Of a DNA stretch of 64,000 nucleotides, positions 43,118 to 50,929 are shown in pieces (position 1 is the first letter of the stretch; each line of letters starts with the position of its first letter). The position numbers and the translations under genes were made by a program. Location of the stretch: positions 1,240,001-1,304,000 of the forward strand of contig NZ_CP013387.1 of NCBI RefSeq assembly GCF_001523745.2, written 5' to 3'. Source of the DNA: Burkholderia mayonis (GTDB lineage Bacteria; Pseudomonadota; Gammaproteobacteria; Burkholderiales; Burkholderiaceae). The notes beneath the pieces were generated by a model. The model searched no databases and had not been told where the DNA came from. It was given only the letters and a program-made list of their open reading frames with translations.

Positions 43118-43133
43118 CGGCGGCTCGCCGCCG
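43118..43133. terminator. Short hairpin between convergent genes
   Basis: CGGCGG and CCGCCG pair around a CTCG loop between the LysR gene (+) and the Ca2+/H+ antiporter gene (-). Weak terminator at best. Confidence 0.3.
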
Positions 43134-43200
43134 AATTCGACAGAGGGAGACGTGAAGCGAAGCCGCGCGCACCGGACGATGCCGACGCGCGCGGGCGGCG

Positions 43201-44286
43201 TCAGTGCGTGACCGACAGGAACAGGTAGGCGGCGAACAGCGACAGGTGCACGACGCCGTGCAGCACGGTCGTGCGTCCCAGGCTCAGCGTGAGCGTGCTG
43301 ACGAGCAGCGTCAGCGACAGCAGCACCGTCTCCATCCCGCCGATGCCGAGCGTGAGCGGGGCGCCCGTCGAGATGAACACGGCCGCGACGGTCGGGATCG
43401 TGAGGCCGATGCTCGCGAGCGCGGAGCCGAGCGCGAGATTCATGCTCGTTTGCAGCCGGTTCGCGCGCGCCGCGCCGACCGCGGCGAGCCCTTCCGGCAA
43501 CAGCACCAGTGCGGCGATCACGATGCCGACGGCCGCTTCGGGCGCGCCGAGCCTGAACACTGTGCGCTCGACTGCGGGCGACAACAGCTTCGCGAGCAGC
43601 ACGACCGCGATGAGGCTCACGAACAGGAACACGATGCTCGTGAGCGTGGTGCGGCCGCTCGGCGGCACCGCGTGGACGGATTCGTCGGCGCTGCCGTCGA
43701 TCAGGAAGTAGTCGCGGTGACGGACCGTCTGCACGAACACGAACATGCCGTACAGCACGAGCGACGACACGCCGGCGAACGCGAGCTGCGACGTCGACAG
43801 ATGCGGGCCGGGCGCGGCGCTCAGGTAGTTCGGCATCACGAGCGACAGCACCGACAGCGACGCGAGCACCGCGAGCGCCTTCGTCGCGCCGCGTCCCTGG
43901 AAGTCCTGCTCGCCGTGCTTCCAGCCGCCGACGAGCAGGCACAGCCCGACGATCCCGTTGCAGACGATCATCACCGCGGCGAACACGGTATCGCGCGCGA
44001 GCCCGGATTTCTCGGGGCCGCTCGTCAGCATCACCGACACGATCAGCGCGACCTCGATCACGGTGACGGCGATCGCGAGCACGAGCGTGCCGAACGGCTC
44101 GCCGACGCGATGCGCGACGACTTCGGCATGATGGACGGCGGCGAACACGGCGCCCGCGAGCGCGGCGGCGACGATTACGATGACGAAGCCTTCGGCCGGC
44201 ACGACGCGCGACAGCGCGAGCACCAGCCAGGCGGCGAGCGGGGCGGCGAGTGTCCAGCGCGGGAGGGCGGGCGATGAGATCGGCAT
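43201..44286 (-). CDS. Ca2+/H+ (cation:proton) antiporter, ChaA/CAX type
   Basis: 361 aa from ATG 44286, with AAGGA upstream. Eleven hydrophobic segments in two inverted halves. The two acidic alpha repeats are visible as GEPFGTLVLAIAVTVIEVAL and ALVLLPEGLAAVGAA, placing it in the CaCA superfamily next to ChaA. It should export Ca2+ (and perhaps Na+/K+) in exchange for protons. Divergent from MarC. Confidence 0.88.
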   Translation of the reverse strand: MPISSPALPRWTLAAPLAAWLVLALSRVVPAEGFVIVIVAAALAGAVFAAVHHAEVVAHRVGEPFGTLVLAIAVTVIEVALIVSVMLTSGPEKSGLARDTVFAAVMIVCNGIVGLCLLVGGWKHGEQDFQGRGATKALAVLASLSVLSLVMPNYLSAAPGPHLSTSQLAFAGVSSLVLYGMFVFVQTVRHRDYFLIDGSADESVHAVPPSGRTTLTSIVFLFVSLIAVVLLAKLLSPAVERTVFRLGAPEAAVGIVIAALVLLPEGLAAVGAARANRLQTSMNLALGSALASIGLTIPTVAAVFISTGAPLTLGIGGMETVLLSLTLLVSTLTLSLGRTTVLHGVVHLSLFAAYLFLSVTH

Positions 44287-44672
44287 GGCGTGTCCTTGGT
44301 CGAGGCGAGGCGCGAGCGGGGATTCTAACAGGCGGTCCGGCGCCGATATCCGGCAAGCGGCCGCGCGATGCGGCGCGGACCACGCAGACGGCCAAGCCGA
44401 AACACGCCGCCGTCGCGCCGCCGACGGTTGCGAGAACTGTAAGACATCTCGATGGCCGGCGGGCGTCGCGGTGCTGCCCGCGGGCGCGATTTCGACGACC
44501 GCGACGGGCAAGGCGAAGCGGGTGATCGACCGGCGCGGCGAGGCGGCGTGAAGGCGGCGGCCGCGTGGCGGCGCGCATGCGGCCGGCCGGCCGTTCGGCG
44601 CGCCGCGCATGCTCTACAATGGCGCGGCCGCGCGCGCGGCGTCTCTCAACCTTTCGTCTTCCCGGCCACTCG
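44287..44672. other. Divergent region between the antiporter and MarC genes
   Basis: 386 bp, GC-rich throughout; no gene, no obvious operator. The only AT-leaning spot is near 44425-44450. Confidence 0.35.
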
Positions 44673-45344
44673 ATGATCGTCGACCGCCTGATCTCCGAAA
44701 TCCTGTTCGGCTTCACCGGCCTCATGGGCATCATCAATCCGTTCGGCATCGCGTTCCTGTTCCTCGAACGCACCGAGTCGCTCACCGAATCGCAGCGCGC
44801 GGCGCTCGCGCGCAAGGTCGCGATCAACGCGTTCATCGTGCTGCTCGCCGCGTTCTTCGTCGGCACGCCAGTGCTGCATTTCTTCGGGATTTCGCTCGAG
44901 GCGCTGCGGATCGGCGGCGGCCTGGCGGTTGCCGTCGCCGGCTGGCAGATGCTCAACCAGCCCGACGTGCCGAGCGGCGGCGACACCGCGGCGCAGCCCG
45001 TCGAACCGCGCAACGCGATGGCGCGCGCGTTCTTCCCGCTGACGATTCCGCTGACGACGGGCCCCGGCTCGATCGCGACCGCGATCGCGCTGAACGCGAA
45101 CCGCACGCACAAGCTGTCGGAGTTCTTGCTGTCGAGCATCGTGTCGGTCGCGGTGTCGGCGCTCGCCGCGCTCGTGATCTGGCTGACGTACAGCCGCGCG
45201 GCATTCCTCGCACGCTACCTCGGCAGCGAAGGGACGAAGGTTGCGATGCGGGTGTCGGCGTTCCTGCTGCTGTGCGTCGGCGTGCAGATCATGCTGACGG
45301 GCTTCTCCGAGTTCCTGCAGCCGCTCGCCGACCAGATCAAGTGA
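44673..45344 (+). CDS. MarC-family integral membrane protein
   Basis: 223 aa, six membrane segments. MarC motifs: GLMGIINPFGIAFLFLE at the N-terminus and FPLTIPLTTGPGSIATAIAL in the second half. Function of the family is poorly defined (once thought drug export). Stand-alone gene. Confidence 0.9.
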   Translation: MIVDRLISEILFGFTGLMGIINPFGIAFLFLERTESLTESQRAALARKVAINAFIVLLAAFFVGTPVLHFFGISLEALRIGGGLAVAVAGWQMLNQPDVPSGGDTAAQPVEPRNAMARAFFPLTIPLTTGPGSIATAIALNANRTHKLSEFLLSSIVSVAVSALAALVIWLTYSRAAFLARYLGSEGTKVAMRVSAFLLLCVGVQIMLTGFSEFLQPLADQIK

Positions 45345-45360
45345 TCGACGCGGCGTGACG

Positions 45361-45379
45361 CGCGGCCGGACCGGCCGCG
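45361..45379. terminator. Bidirectional hairpin between marC-type and CPBP genes
   Basis: CGCGGCCGG and CCGGCCGCG form 9-bp arms around a single base, between convergent stop codons. Confidence 0.45.
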
Positions 45380-45392
45380 CGCGAGAAGACGC

Positions 45393-46265
45393 TCAGCGTG
45401 CGGCCGCGAGCATCGGATAGGTGAACAGGCCGAAGTGCGCGAGATTCAGGCCGACGTGCGCGAGCACCGCGGCTTGCAGTCCGCCCGTGCGATACGCGAG
45501 CCCGTAGCCGATGCCCGCGACGGTCGCGAGCGCGATCCATTGCCAGCCCCCAGCGGCGTGCGCGGCGCCGAACAGCAGCGCGGCGGCGACGAGCGCGACC
45601 GCGCCTGCGGCCGGTACGCGGTTCGCGAGCAGCCGGCTCAGCCCGCCTTGCAGATAGCCGCGGAACAGCGCTTCTTCGGCGAAGCAGACGAACAGCAGAT
45701 TGTTCGCGAGCCACAGCCATGCGGAGTCGGGCCACTTCGGCGCCCAGCCGACGAGGCCGACGCCGAGCGCGAACACGAGGCAGACCGCGGAGGTCGCGAC
45801 GGCCGCGACGATCCCCGTGCGCCATGCCCGCGCGCGGTCGTCGATCGGCTGGAGCCATGGCAGCACCCACAGCAGCCAGAAGCCGGCGAGCGGCTTGTCG
45901 AGATTCACGTACATCGTAAACGGCGCGGCGTCGGGCGTGTAGCGCACGGGGCCGATCACGCGCGGGTTGTGAAAGCCCGGCAGCCAGTGGAGCATCAGCG
46001 CGACCGCGAGCACGACGAAAACGACGTGTCCCGCAACGCGGACGGCCGCGGGGCGCTGGGGGGCGACTGCGTACGCCGCGGCCGCGAGGAGCGCGATCGG
46101 CGCGAGCGCGACGGGTGCCATCAGGCCGGTCGCAAATGCCCCCGCATAGCCGAGCGCGCCGAGGCCGATGCTCGCCGCGCGCAGCTTCGGAATCCAGACG
46201 GCCGCGAGCGCGGCGACGAAGAGAGCGGCCCATGGAGCCGCGAGCCAGAGGGTATTGCCAGACAT
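45393..46265 (-). CDS. CPBP-family intramembrane metalloprotease
   Basis: 290 aa, about seven membrane segments. Catalytic motifs of the CAAX/CPBP (ABI) family: E-E-x-x-x-R in FAEEALFRGYLQGG, FxxxH in LFGAAHAAG and the terminal HxxxN/D in LAHVGLNLAHFG. Such proteases process prenylated or bacteriocin-type peptides or act in envelope stress. The gene follows NrsF by 224 bp on the same strand and may be part of the SigF transcript; that is inference. Confidence 0.85.
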   Translation of the reverse strand: MSGNTLWLAAPWAALFVAALAAVWIPKLRAASIGLGALGYAGAFATGLMAPVALAPIALLAAAAYAVAPQRPAAVRVAGHVVFVVLAVALMLHWLPGFHNPRVIGPVRYTPDAAPFTMYVNLDKPLAGFWLLWVLPWLQPIDDRARAWRTGIVAAVATSAVCLVFALGVGLVGWAPKWPDSAWLWLANNLLFVCFAEEALFRGYLQGGLSRLLANRVPAAGAVALVAAALLFGAAHAAGGWQWIALATVAGIGYGLAYRTGGLQAAVLAHVGLNLAHFGLFTYPMLAAAR

Positions 46266-46489
46266 GAATCGCACCACGAATGATCTGATGAAAGGCCGCA
46301 CATCATAACGCGTTCGTGGTCGCGAGCCGGACGCTCGTGGCGCGGGACTCGCATCGGAGTCGGTGCGGCGCGCGTCGAATCGTCTGTTTTCCGGGCCATG
46401 CAGCGCGCCGGGCGGCGTCGTCCGACGTTGCCGCGCCCGCGCGCGTCGGGATCGCCGAGTGCGGATATCGGGCGCGCTCCGGCTCCAGG

Positions 46490-47140
46490 CTAACGCGCCA
46501 CCCACGCGAACAGCCGTTGTCCATACCGGGCGCCGGCAACCGACGCGAGCACCGCGACGCCGACATTCCAGACGAGAATCATCGCCGTCGCGTCGATCGG
46601 ATGGAACAGCGACAGCGCGACCGCGGACAGCGCGGAAACCGCGAGCCCGCCCGCCGTCGCCACCGGCATCGGCGCGAGTCGCGCGACGTGGCGCGACATC
46701 AGCAGCAGGGCGAGCGACAACGGCACGCCGACGAGCGTGAGCGTCGCGAAGCAGCGCAGCGTTTCGCCGGGCGATATGCCATTCGGCCCGATCTCGACCC
46801 AGTCCGTCAGGCAGCCGTAGCCGATCGTCGACATCCAGACGAGCAGCGCGGGCGTCGGCAACAGCAGCCATCGCAGCGAGCGTCCCGGGATGCCGACGAC
46901 GAACGCGGCGACAGCCGACAGCACGCCGGTCAGCATGGCGGCGGCCACGCGCGTCGCGAACATCGGCTCGTGCAGCTTGAGCGGCAGGTCGGGCCGCGTC
47001 CGGTGCGCGACGGCCACGCACACGAGCAGCGCCGCCGCGAACAACAGCCATCCGGCCGCCCGCCAGGTCGGCGCGTGCAGGCGCCGGACCGGCGCGGCAT
47101 CGGTCACGAGCGATTCGATCAGTGCGCCGGTCGACCTCAT
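46490..47140 (-). CDS. nrsF: NrsF/DUF1109-type membrane anti-sigma factor
   Basis: 216 aa with six membrane segments (AAGWLLFAAALLVCVAVA, AAAMLTGVLSAVAAFVVG, LALLLMSRHVA, etc.) after a short cytoplasmic head. The DUF1109 block GIPGRSLRWLLLPTPALLVWMSTIGYGC marks NrsF. In Caulobacter NrsF holds sigma-F at the membrane until metal or oxidant stress. The start overlaps the sigma gene stop by 4 nt, so both are made together. Confidence 0.88.
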   Translation of the reverse strand: MRSTGALIESLVTDAAPVRRLHAPTWRAAGWLLFAAALLVCVAVAHRTRPDLPLKLHEPMFATRVAAAMLTGVLSAVAAFVVGIPGRSLRWLLLPTPALLVWMSTIGYGCLTDWVEIGPNGISPGETLRCFATLTLVGVPLSLALLLMSRHVARLAPMPVATAGGLAVSALSAVALSLFHPIDATAMILVWNVGVAVLASVAGARYGQRLFAWVAR

Positions 47141-47796
47141 CGGCCATTTCCCCGTTGTTGCAGCAGCTTGCGCAGCGTCGCGACGCCGCGATGCACGGCG
47201 ACCTTCAATGCGGCGACGGTCATCCCGGTCGCCAATGCGGCTTCCTTCAACGACATCTCCTCGAATTTCAGCAGACGGATCGCGTCGCGCTGTCCGGCCG
47301 GCAGCCGGGCCAGCATCTCGCGCAGCACCGCGGCGTCGGCGGCTTCCTCCATAAGATTCGCTCCGACGCCGGGCAAGGTTTCATGCTCCGGATCGAGCGG
47401 GATTTCGCGAGCGGCCGCGCGTCCCGAGCGGCGCAGCGCGTCGACCACGCGCCGGCCGGCGATCGCCACGAGCCACGGGCCGAACGGCCGCTCGGGCGCG
47501 TACGTGTGACGCATCTGATGAAGGGTGATCAGGATGTCCTGCACGACATCCTCGACGGCATCCGGATGGACGCCGTGGCGGGCCGCGAAGCGCCGAAGGT
47601 ACGGCGCGACGCTGTCGAGCAGGCGGCGGTACGCGCCGCGATCGCCTGCCTGCGCGCGCGCCATCAGCGTCGACCAGTCGGGCGAGCCGTCGGCGCGGAT
47701 CGCGGTGTGCGCGCAAGCGTCGTCTCGCGCGCTGGGGGCGGGGGGCGGCTCGCTCGCCCGGAGCCGCGTCCCGTCATGATGCATTTCGTCGGTCAT
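47137..47796 (-). CDS. sigF: SigF-type ECF sigma factor
   Basis: 219 aa from ATG 47796. Region 2 (VAPYLRRFAARHGVHPDAVEDVVQDILITLHQ, FGPWLVAIAGRRVVDALRR) and region 4 (LPAGQRDAIRLLKFEEMSLKEAALATGMTVAALKVAVHRG) are present. It pairs with NrsF, to which it is translationally coupled. Its target is the bufferin cluster on the other strand, which carries a SigF-type promoter. The first 40 residues are variable and acidic. Confidence 0.9.
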   Translation of the reverse strand: MTDEMHHDGTRLRASEPPPAPSARDDACAHTAIRADGSPDWSTLMARAQAGDRGAYRRLLDSVAPYLRRFAARHGVHPDAVEDVVQDILITLHQMRHTYAPERPFGPWLVAIAGRRVVDALRRSGRAAAREIPLDPEHETLPGVGANLMEEAADAAVLREMLARLPAGQRDAIRLLKFEEMSLKEAALATGMTVAALKVAVHRGVATLRKLLQQRGNGR

Positions 47797-47850
47797 GGTC
47801 GTCCACGCTCTGCGTCGGTGGCGCGGCGCAAAAAATCTTCGTTGCGCCGC

Positions 47851-47876
47851 GTAACCTTTTGTCGCGCCGGCGCGAA
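47851..47876 (+). promoter_or_regulatory. SigF-type promoter of the bufferin operon
   Basis: GTAACC at 47851-47856, a 16-base spacer, and CGAA at 47873-47876 give an exact match to the sigma-F consensus known from Caulobacter (GTAACC-N16-CGAA). It lies about 57 bp before the bufA start. Confidence 0.75.
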
Positions 47877-47932
47877 ATTTCTGACAAGGTCGCATCCCCG
47901 CGATCGCAAATCCCCTCTCAGGAGAAGACACC

Positions 47933-48253
47933 ATGAGCAGATCCGCTTTGACGATTTCGTCGCTGTCCGCCGCGATCGGCGTCGCGCTCGCGATGCAGGC
48001 CGCGCCCGGGCAGGCGCAAGGCATGAAGGACATGAGCGGCATGCCGCAGATCGTGAAGGACAATATGGCAAGGATGGCGCAAAACAAGCTCGAGAAGTGC
48101 TACGGCATCAATGCGATGGCGAAGAACGACTGCGCGGAAGGCGCACATTCTTGCGCCGGCCAGGCGAGCCAGGCGCGCGACCCGAAGTCGTTCGTGCTGC
48201 TGCCGGCGGGCGATTGCAGCAAGATCTCGGGCGGCATGCTGAAGGCCGGCTGA
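47933..48253 (+). CDS. bufA1: Bufferin precursor peptide (DUF2282, BufA1 type)
   Basis: 106 aa from ATG 47933, with AGGAG upstream. Sec signal (MSRSALTISSLSAAIGVALA, cleaved near QAQ). The mature part has four Cys at 56, 67, 74 and 95 in the family pattern E-K-C-Y-G-I, K-N-D-C, H-S-C-A-G and G-D-C. In characterised bufferins the central cysteines are converted to thiooxazole by the partner MNIO enzyme, giving a copper-chelating periplasmic peptide. A Met-rich piece with M31-xx-M34-xx-M37 precedes the Cys core. First gene of the operon. Confidence 0.88.
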   Translation: MSRSALTISSLSAAIGVALAMQAAPGQAQGMKDMSGMPQIVKDNMARMAQNKLEKCYGINAMAKNDCAEGAHSCAGQASQARDPKSFVLLPAGDCSKISGGMLKAG

Positions 48254-48266
48254 CGCGCGCCCGATC

Positions 48267-49172
48267 ATGAGCACGATCCCGGCGCGGATGCGCCCGACGC
48301 CCGGTGACGCATCGCCCGGCGCGATTGCCGGGCGAGCGGGCATCGGCCTGCGTTTTCGCCATCATCGGGCGGTGCTCGACGAGCGGCCCGCCGTCGCATG
48401 GTTCGAGGTGCATACCGAGAACTACATGGGCGGCGGCGCCGCGCCGCGCGTGCTGGACGCGATTCGGCGCGACTATCCGGTGTCGCTGCACGGCGTCGGG
48501 CTGTCTCTCGGCAGCGCCGACGGGATCGACGCCGCGCATCTGGCCCGCGTGCGCGACGCGGTCGCGCGCTACGGGCCGACGCTCGTGTCCGAGCATCTGT
48601 CGTGGAGCGCGGTGGGCGGCGCGTATCTTGCCGATCTGCTGCCGCTGCCGATGACCGAAGAGGCGCTCGACGTCGTGAGCCGGCACGTGGATCAAGTGCA
48701 GACGGCGCTCGGCCGGCGGCTGCTCGTCGAGAATCCGTCGACCTATCTTCGCTTCGCGCATTCGACGATACCCGAGTGGGAATTTCTGGCGGCGCTCGCG
48801 CGGCGCACCGGCTGCGGCATCCTCTGCGACGTCAACAACGTCTATGTCAGCGCGTGCAATCACGGCTGGAATCCGCTGACTTATCTTGCGGCGCTGCCGC
48901 CCGCCGCGATCGGCGAGATCCATCTTGCCGGCCATCGCATGGTGCGGCTAGACGGGGGCCGCGTGCTGCGCATCGACGATCACGGCTCGCGCGTCGCGCC
49001 CGCGGTTTGGGCGCTGTATCGCGTCGCGCTGCACAGCTTCGGCGCGGTGCCGACGCTGATCGAATGGGACACCGACGTGCCGCCCGTCGACACGCTGATG
49101 CAGGAAGCGGCGATCGCCGAGTCGGCGCTGGAGGAGGTTCGACATGAATCCGCGAACGCCGACGCTGGCTGA
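48267..49172 (+). CDS. bufB1: DUF692 multinuclear iron oxygenase (MNIO), BufB type
   Basis: 301 aa TIM barrel. Metal ligands characteristic of MNIO proteins are visible: HTENYM, SLHGVGLSLG, EHLSW, ENPSTY, CDVNNVYVS, EIHLAGH, DDHGSRVA and IEWDTDVP. The enzyme modifies Cys residues of the precursor with O2 in the cytoplasm before export. It lies 13 bp after bufA1 and its 3' end overlaps the next gene by 29 bp. Confidence 0.92.
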   Translation: MSTIPARMRPTPGDASPGAIAGRAGIGLRFRHHRAVLDERPAVAWFEVHTENYMGGGAAPRVLDAIRRDYPVSLHGVGLSLGSADGIDAAHLARVRDAVARYGPTLVSEHLSWSAVGGAYLADLLPLPMTEEALDVVSRHVDQVQTALGRRLLVENPSTYLRFAHSTIPEWEFLAALARRTGCGILCDVNNVYVSACNHGWNPLTYLAALPPAAIGEIHLAGHRMVRLDGGRVLRIDDHGSRVAPAVWALYRVALHSFGAVPTLIEWDTDVPPVDTLMQEAAIAESALEEVRHESANADAG

Positions 49173-49965
49173 ATTGCAGTGGGCCGTTCGACGCAGTCTG
49201 TCCGATGGCGGCGCCGCCGGCCCCGAGGCAACGGACTGGGTGCTGCCGGACGGGCTGGCGCCGGCCGCGCGTCTGCGCGTCTATCGGAACACGTCCGCGA
49301 GCGTGCTGCGGGACGCGCTGCGGCTTGCGTTCCCCGCGACGGAGCGGGTGGTGGGCGCCGCGTTCTTCGAAGGCGCGGCCGGTCTTTTCGCGCGTGCATC
49401 GCCGCCGGCGAGCGCGTGGCTCGACGCGTACGGCGCCGAGTTTCCCGCATTTCTCGCGCGGATGCCGGAGACGGCTTGCGTGCCGTATCTGGCGGACGTC
49501 GCGCGTCTCGAATGGCAGGTCGATCTCGCGCTGCACGCGCCCGATGTGGCGACCCTCGATCTCGCGCGCCTTGCGCGACTCGGCGAACCGGCGCTTCGCG
49601 CGCTCCGGCTGCGGCCGCATCCCGCCGCGCGGCTGCTGCGCAGCGCGTATCCGGTCGACGCGATCTGGCGCGCGGTGCTCGAGCAGGACGATCGTGCGCT
49701 GCGGCAGATCCGGCTCGACGACGGCCCCGTGCATCTGCTCGCGCAGCGCACCGACGACGGCGTCGACGTGCTGAGGCTCGACGAGGCGGATTGGCGCGTC
49801 GCGTGCGCGCTCTTCGCGGGCGAGCCGATCGACGCCGCGCTCGCGAACGCGCCGCAGGCGGACGCGCATGCGCGCTTCGCCACGCTCTTGTCGCGCGGCT
49901 GTTTCGCCGATACGGCGGCGCAGGACGGCGACATCGACTCGACGCACGGGGGATCGCGATCATGA
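49144..49965 (+). CDS. bufC1: DUF2063 MNIO partner protein, BufC type
   Basis: 273 aa. The N-terminal DNA-binding-like domain of the DUF2063 family (TLAELQWAVRRSLSD, LAPAARLRVYRNTSASVLRDALRLAFPATER) is followed by a C-terminal winged-helix-like part. These proteins bind the leader of the precursor and present it to the MNIO enzyme. Translationally overlapped on both sides (29 nt with bufB1, 4 nt with the DoxX gene). Confidence 0.9.
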   Translation: MNPRTPTLAELQWAVRRSLSDGGAAGPEATDWVLPDGLAPAARLRVYRNTSASVLRDALRLAFPATERVVGAAFFEGAAGLFARASPPASAWLDAYGAEFPAFLARMPETACVPYLADVARLEWQVDLALHAPDVATLDLARLARLGEPALRALRLRPHPAARLLRSAYPVDAIWRAVLEQDDRALRQIRLDDGPVHLLAQRTDDGVDVLRLDEADWRVACALFAGEPIDAALANAPQADAHARFATLLSRGCFADTAAQDGDIDSTHGGSRS

Positions 49966-50459
49966 CTCGCCCGATTCGAACCGGCGGCATCTGGCGCGCC
50001 GAGTGCAAGGCGGGGCTGTTGCGCGTCGCGCAGCGGCTCGAACGCGTGCCTTACTGGCTGCTCGCGATTCCGCTGCGGCTGGCGGTGGCGACGATCTTCT
50101 GGAATTCGGCGATGACGAAGCTCGCGAACTGGGACACGGCGCTCGCGTTGTTCCGCGACGAGTACCGGCTGCCGTTGCTGCCGCCCGAGCTGGCCGCGTA
50201 CGCGGCCGTGTCGATCGAGCTCAGCACGCCCGTGCTGCTCGTGCTCGGCCTGGCCACGCGGCCTGTGGCGGTGGCGCTGCTCGGCATGACCTCCGTCATC
50301 GAGATATTCGTGTATCCGCAGGCGTGGCCGACGCACATCCAGTGGGCGGCGATGCTGCTCGTGCTGCTGTGTCGCGGCGCGGGCACGCTGTCGGTCGATC
50401 ATTGGTTGTGGCGGCGCTGGCTGCGCCCGGACGTGTCGGCGACGGTTGGCGGGGCGTAG
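49962..50459 (+). CDS. bufD1: DoxX-family membrane protein of the bufferin operon (BufD type)
   Basis: 165 aa from ATG 49962 in an ATGA overlap with the BufC stop. Four membrane segments (LLAIPLRLAVATIFWNSAMT, YAAVSIELSTPVLLVLG, VAVALLGMTSVIEIFVYP, WAAMLLVLLCRGAG). DoxX-type proteins are often the last gene in such clusters and probably help in export or in redox support of the modification. Confidence 0.85.
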   Translation: MTRPIRTGGIWRAECKAGLLRVAQRLERVPYWLLAIPLRLAVATIFWNSAMTKLANWDTALALFRDEYRLPLLPPELAAYAAVSIELSTPVLLVLGLATRPVAVALLGMTSVIEIFVYPQAWPTHIQWAAMLLVLLCRGAGTLSVDHWLWRRWLRPDVSATVGGA

Positions 50460-50521
50460 GCGGGGCGGATCAGGCCGAGCGTCGGCCGCGCCAAGCGCGA
50501 GCTCGCTGCGGGGAGAAAGCG

Positions 50522-50746
50522 ATGAACGAGATCGTGCGGGAATCCGTGCTGACCTGTCCGCACTGCGGTTTCGCGCGGGAGGAAACGATGCCGGAGGATG
50601 TCTGCCTGTTCCATTACGCATGCACTGCTTGCGGAGCGCTGCTGCGTCCGCGTCCGGGCGATTGCTGCGTGTTTTGCTCGTACGGTTCGGTGCGTTGTCC
50701 GTCCAGGCAGCGGACATCGGAGTCCGACGATTCGGCCTGTTCTTGA
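50522..50746 (+). CDS. GDCCVxC-domain cysteine-rich protein
   Basis: 74 aa with ten Cys (12, 15, 28, 34, 37, 48, 49, 52, 59, 73). Two zinc-ribbon-like pairs (CPHCG, CTACG) flank the family signature GDCCVFCSYGSVRCP. Proteins of this type are found beside mercury and other metal-resistance genes. GGGAG lies upstream of ATG 50522. It follows the DoxX gene by 62 bp and is probably the last gene of the metal-linked operon. Function untested. Confidence 0.8.
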   Translation: MNEIVRESVLTCPHCGFAREETMPEDVCLFHYACTACGALLRPRPGDCCVFCSYGSVRCPSRQRTSESDDSACS

Positions 50747-50929
50747 CGATGGGCCAGCCGCCCGGCGTCGAGCACTGCGGCGTGCACGCGGTCCCGGCTC
50801 GGGGCGCGATGTCGCGCTCGACGGCGCGGCGCGAACGCCGGCGACGTCGTGCGCGACGCGCTTGCCCGCAAGGCTCGCACCGCCGGGCGGGCGATGGCTC
50901 CGATTCCGCCGCGCAACCGCCGACATCGC

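Noticed and set aside
46316..47509. Arg-rich plus-strand frame over the nrsF/sigF genes
   Set aside because: Antisense shadow with no domain; the minus-strand genes have clear DUF1109 and sigma motifs.
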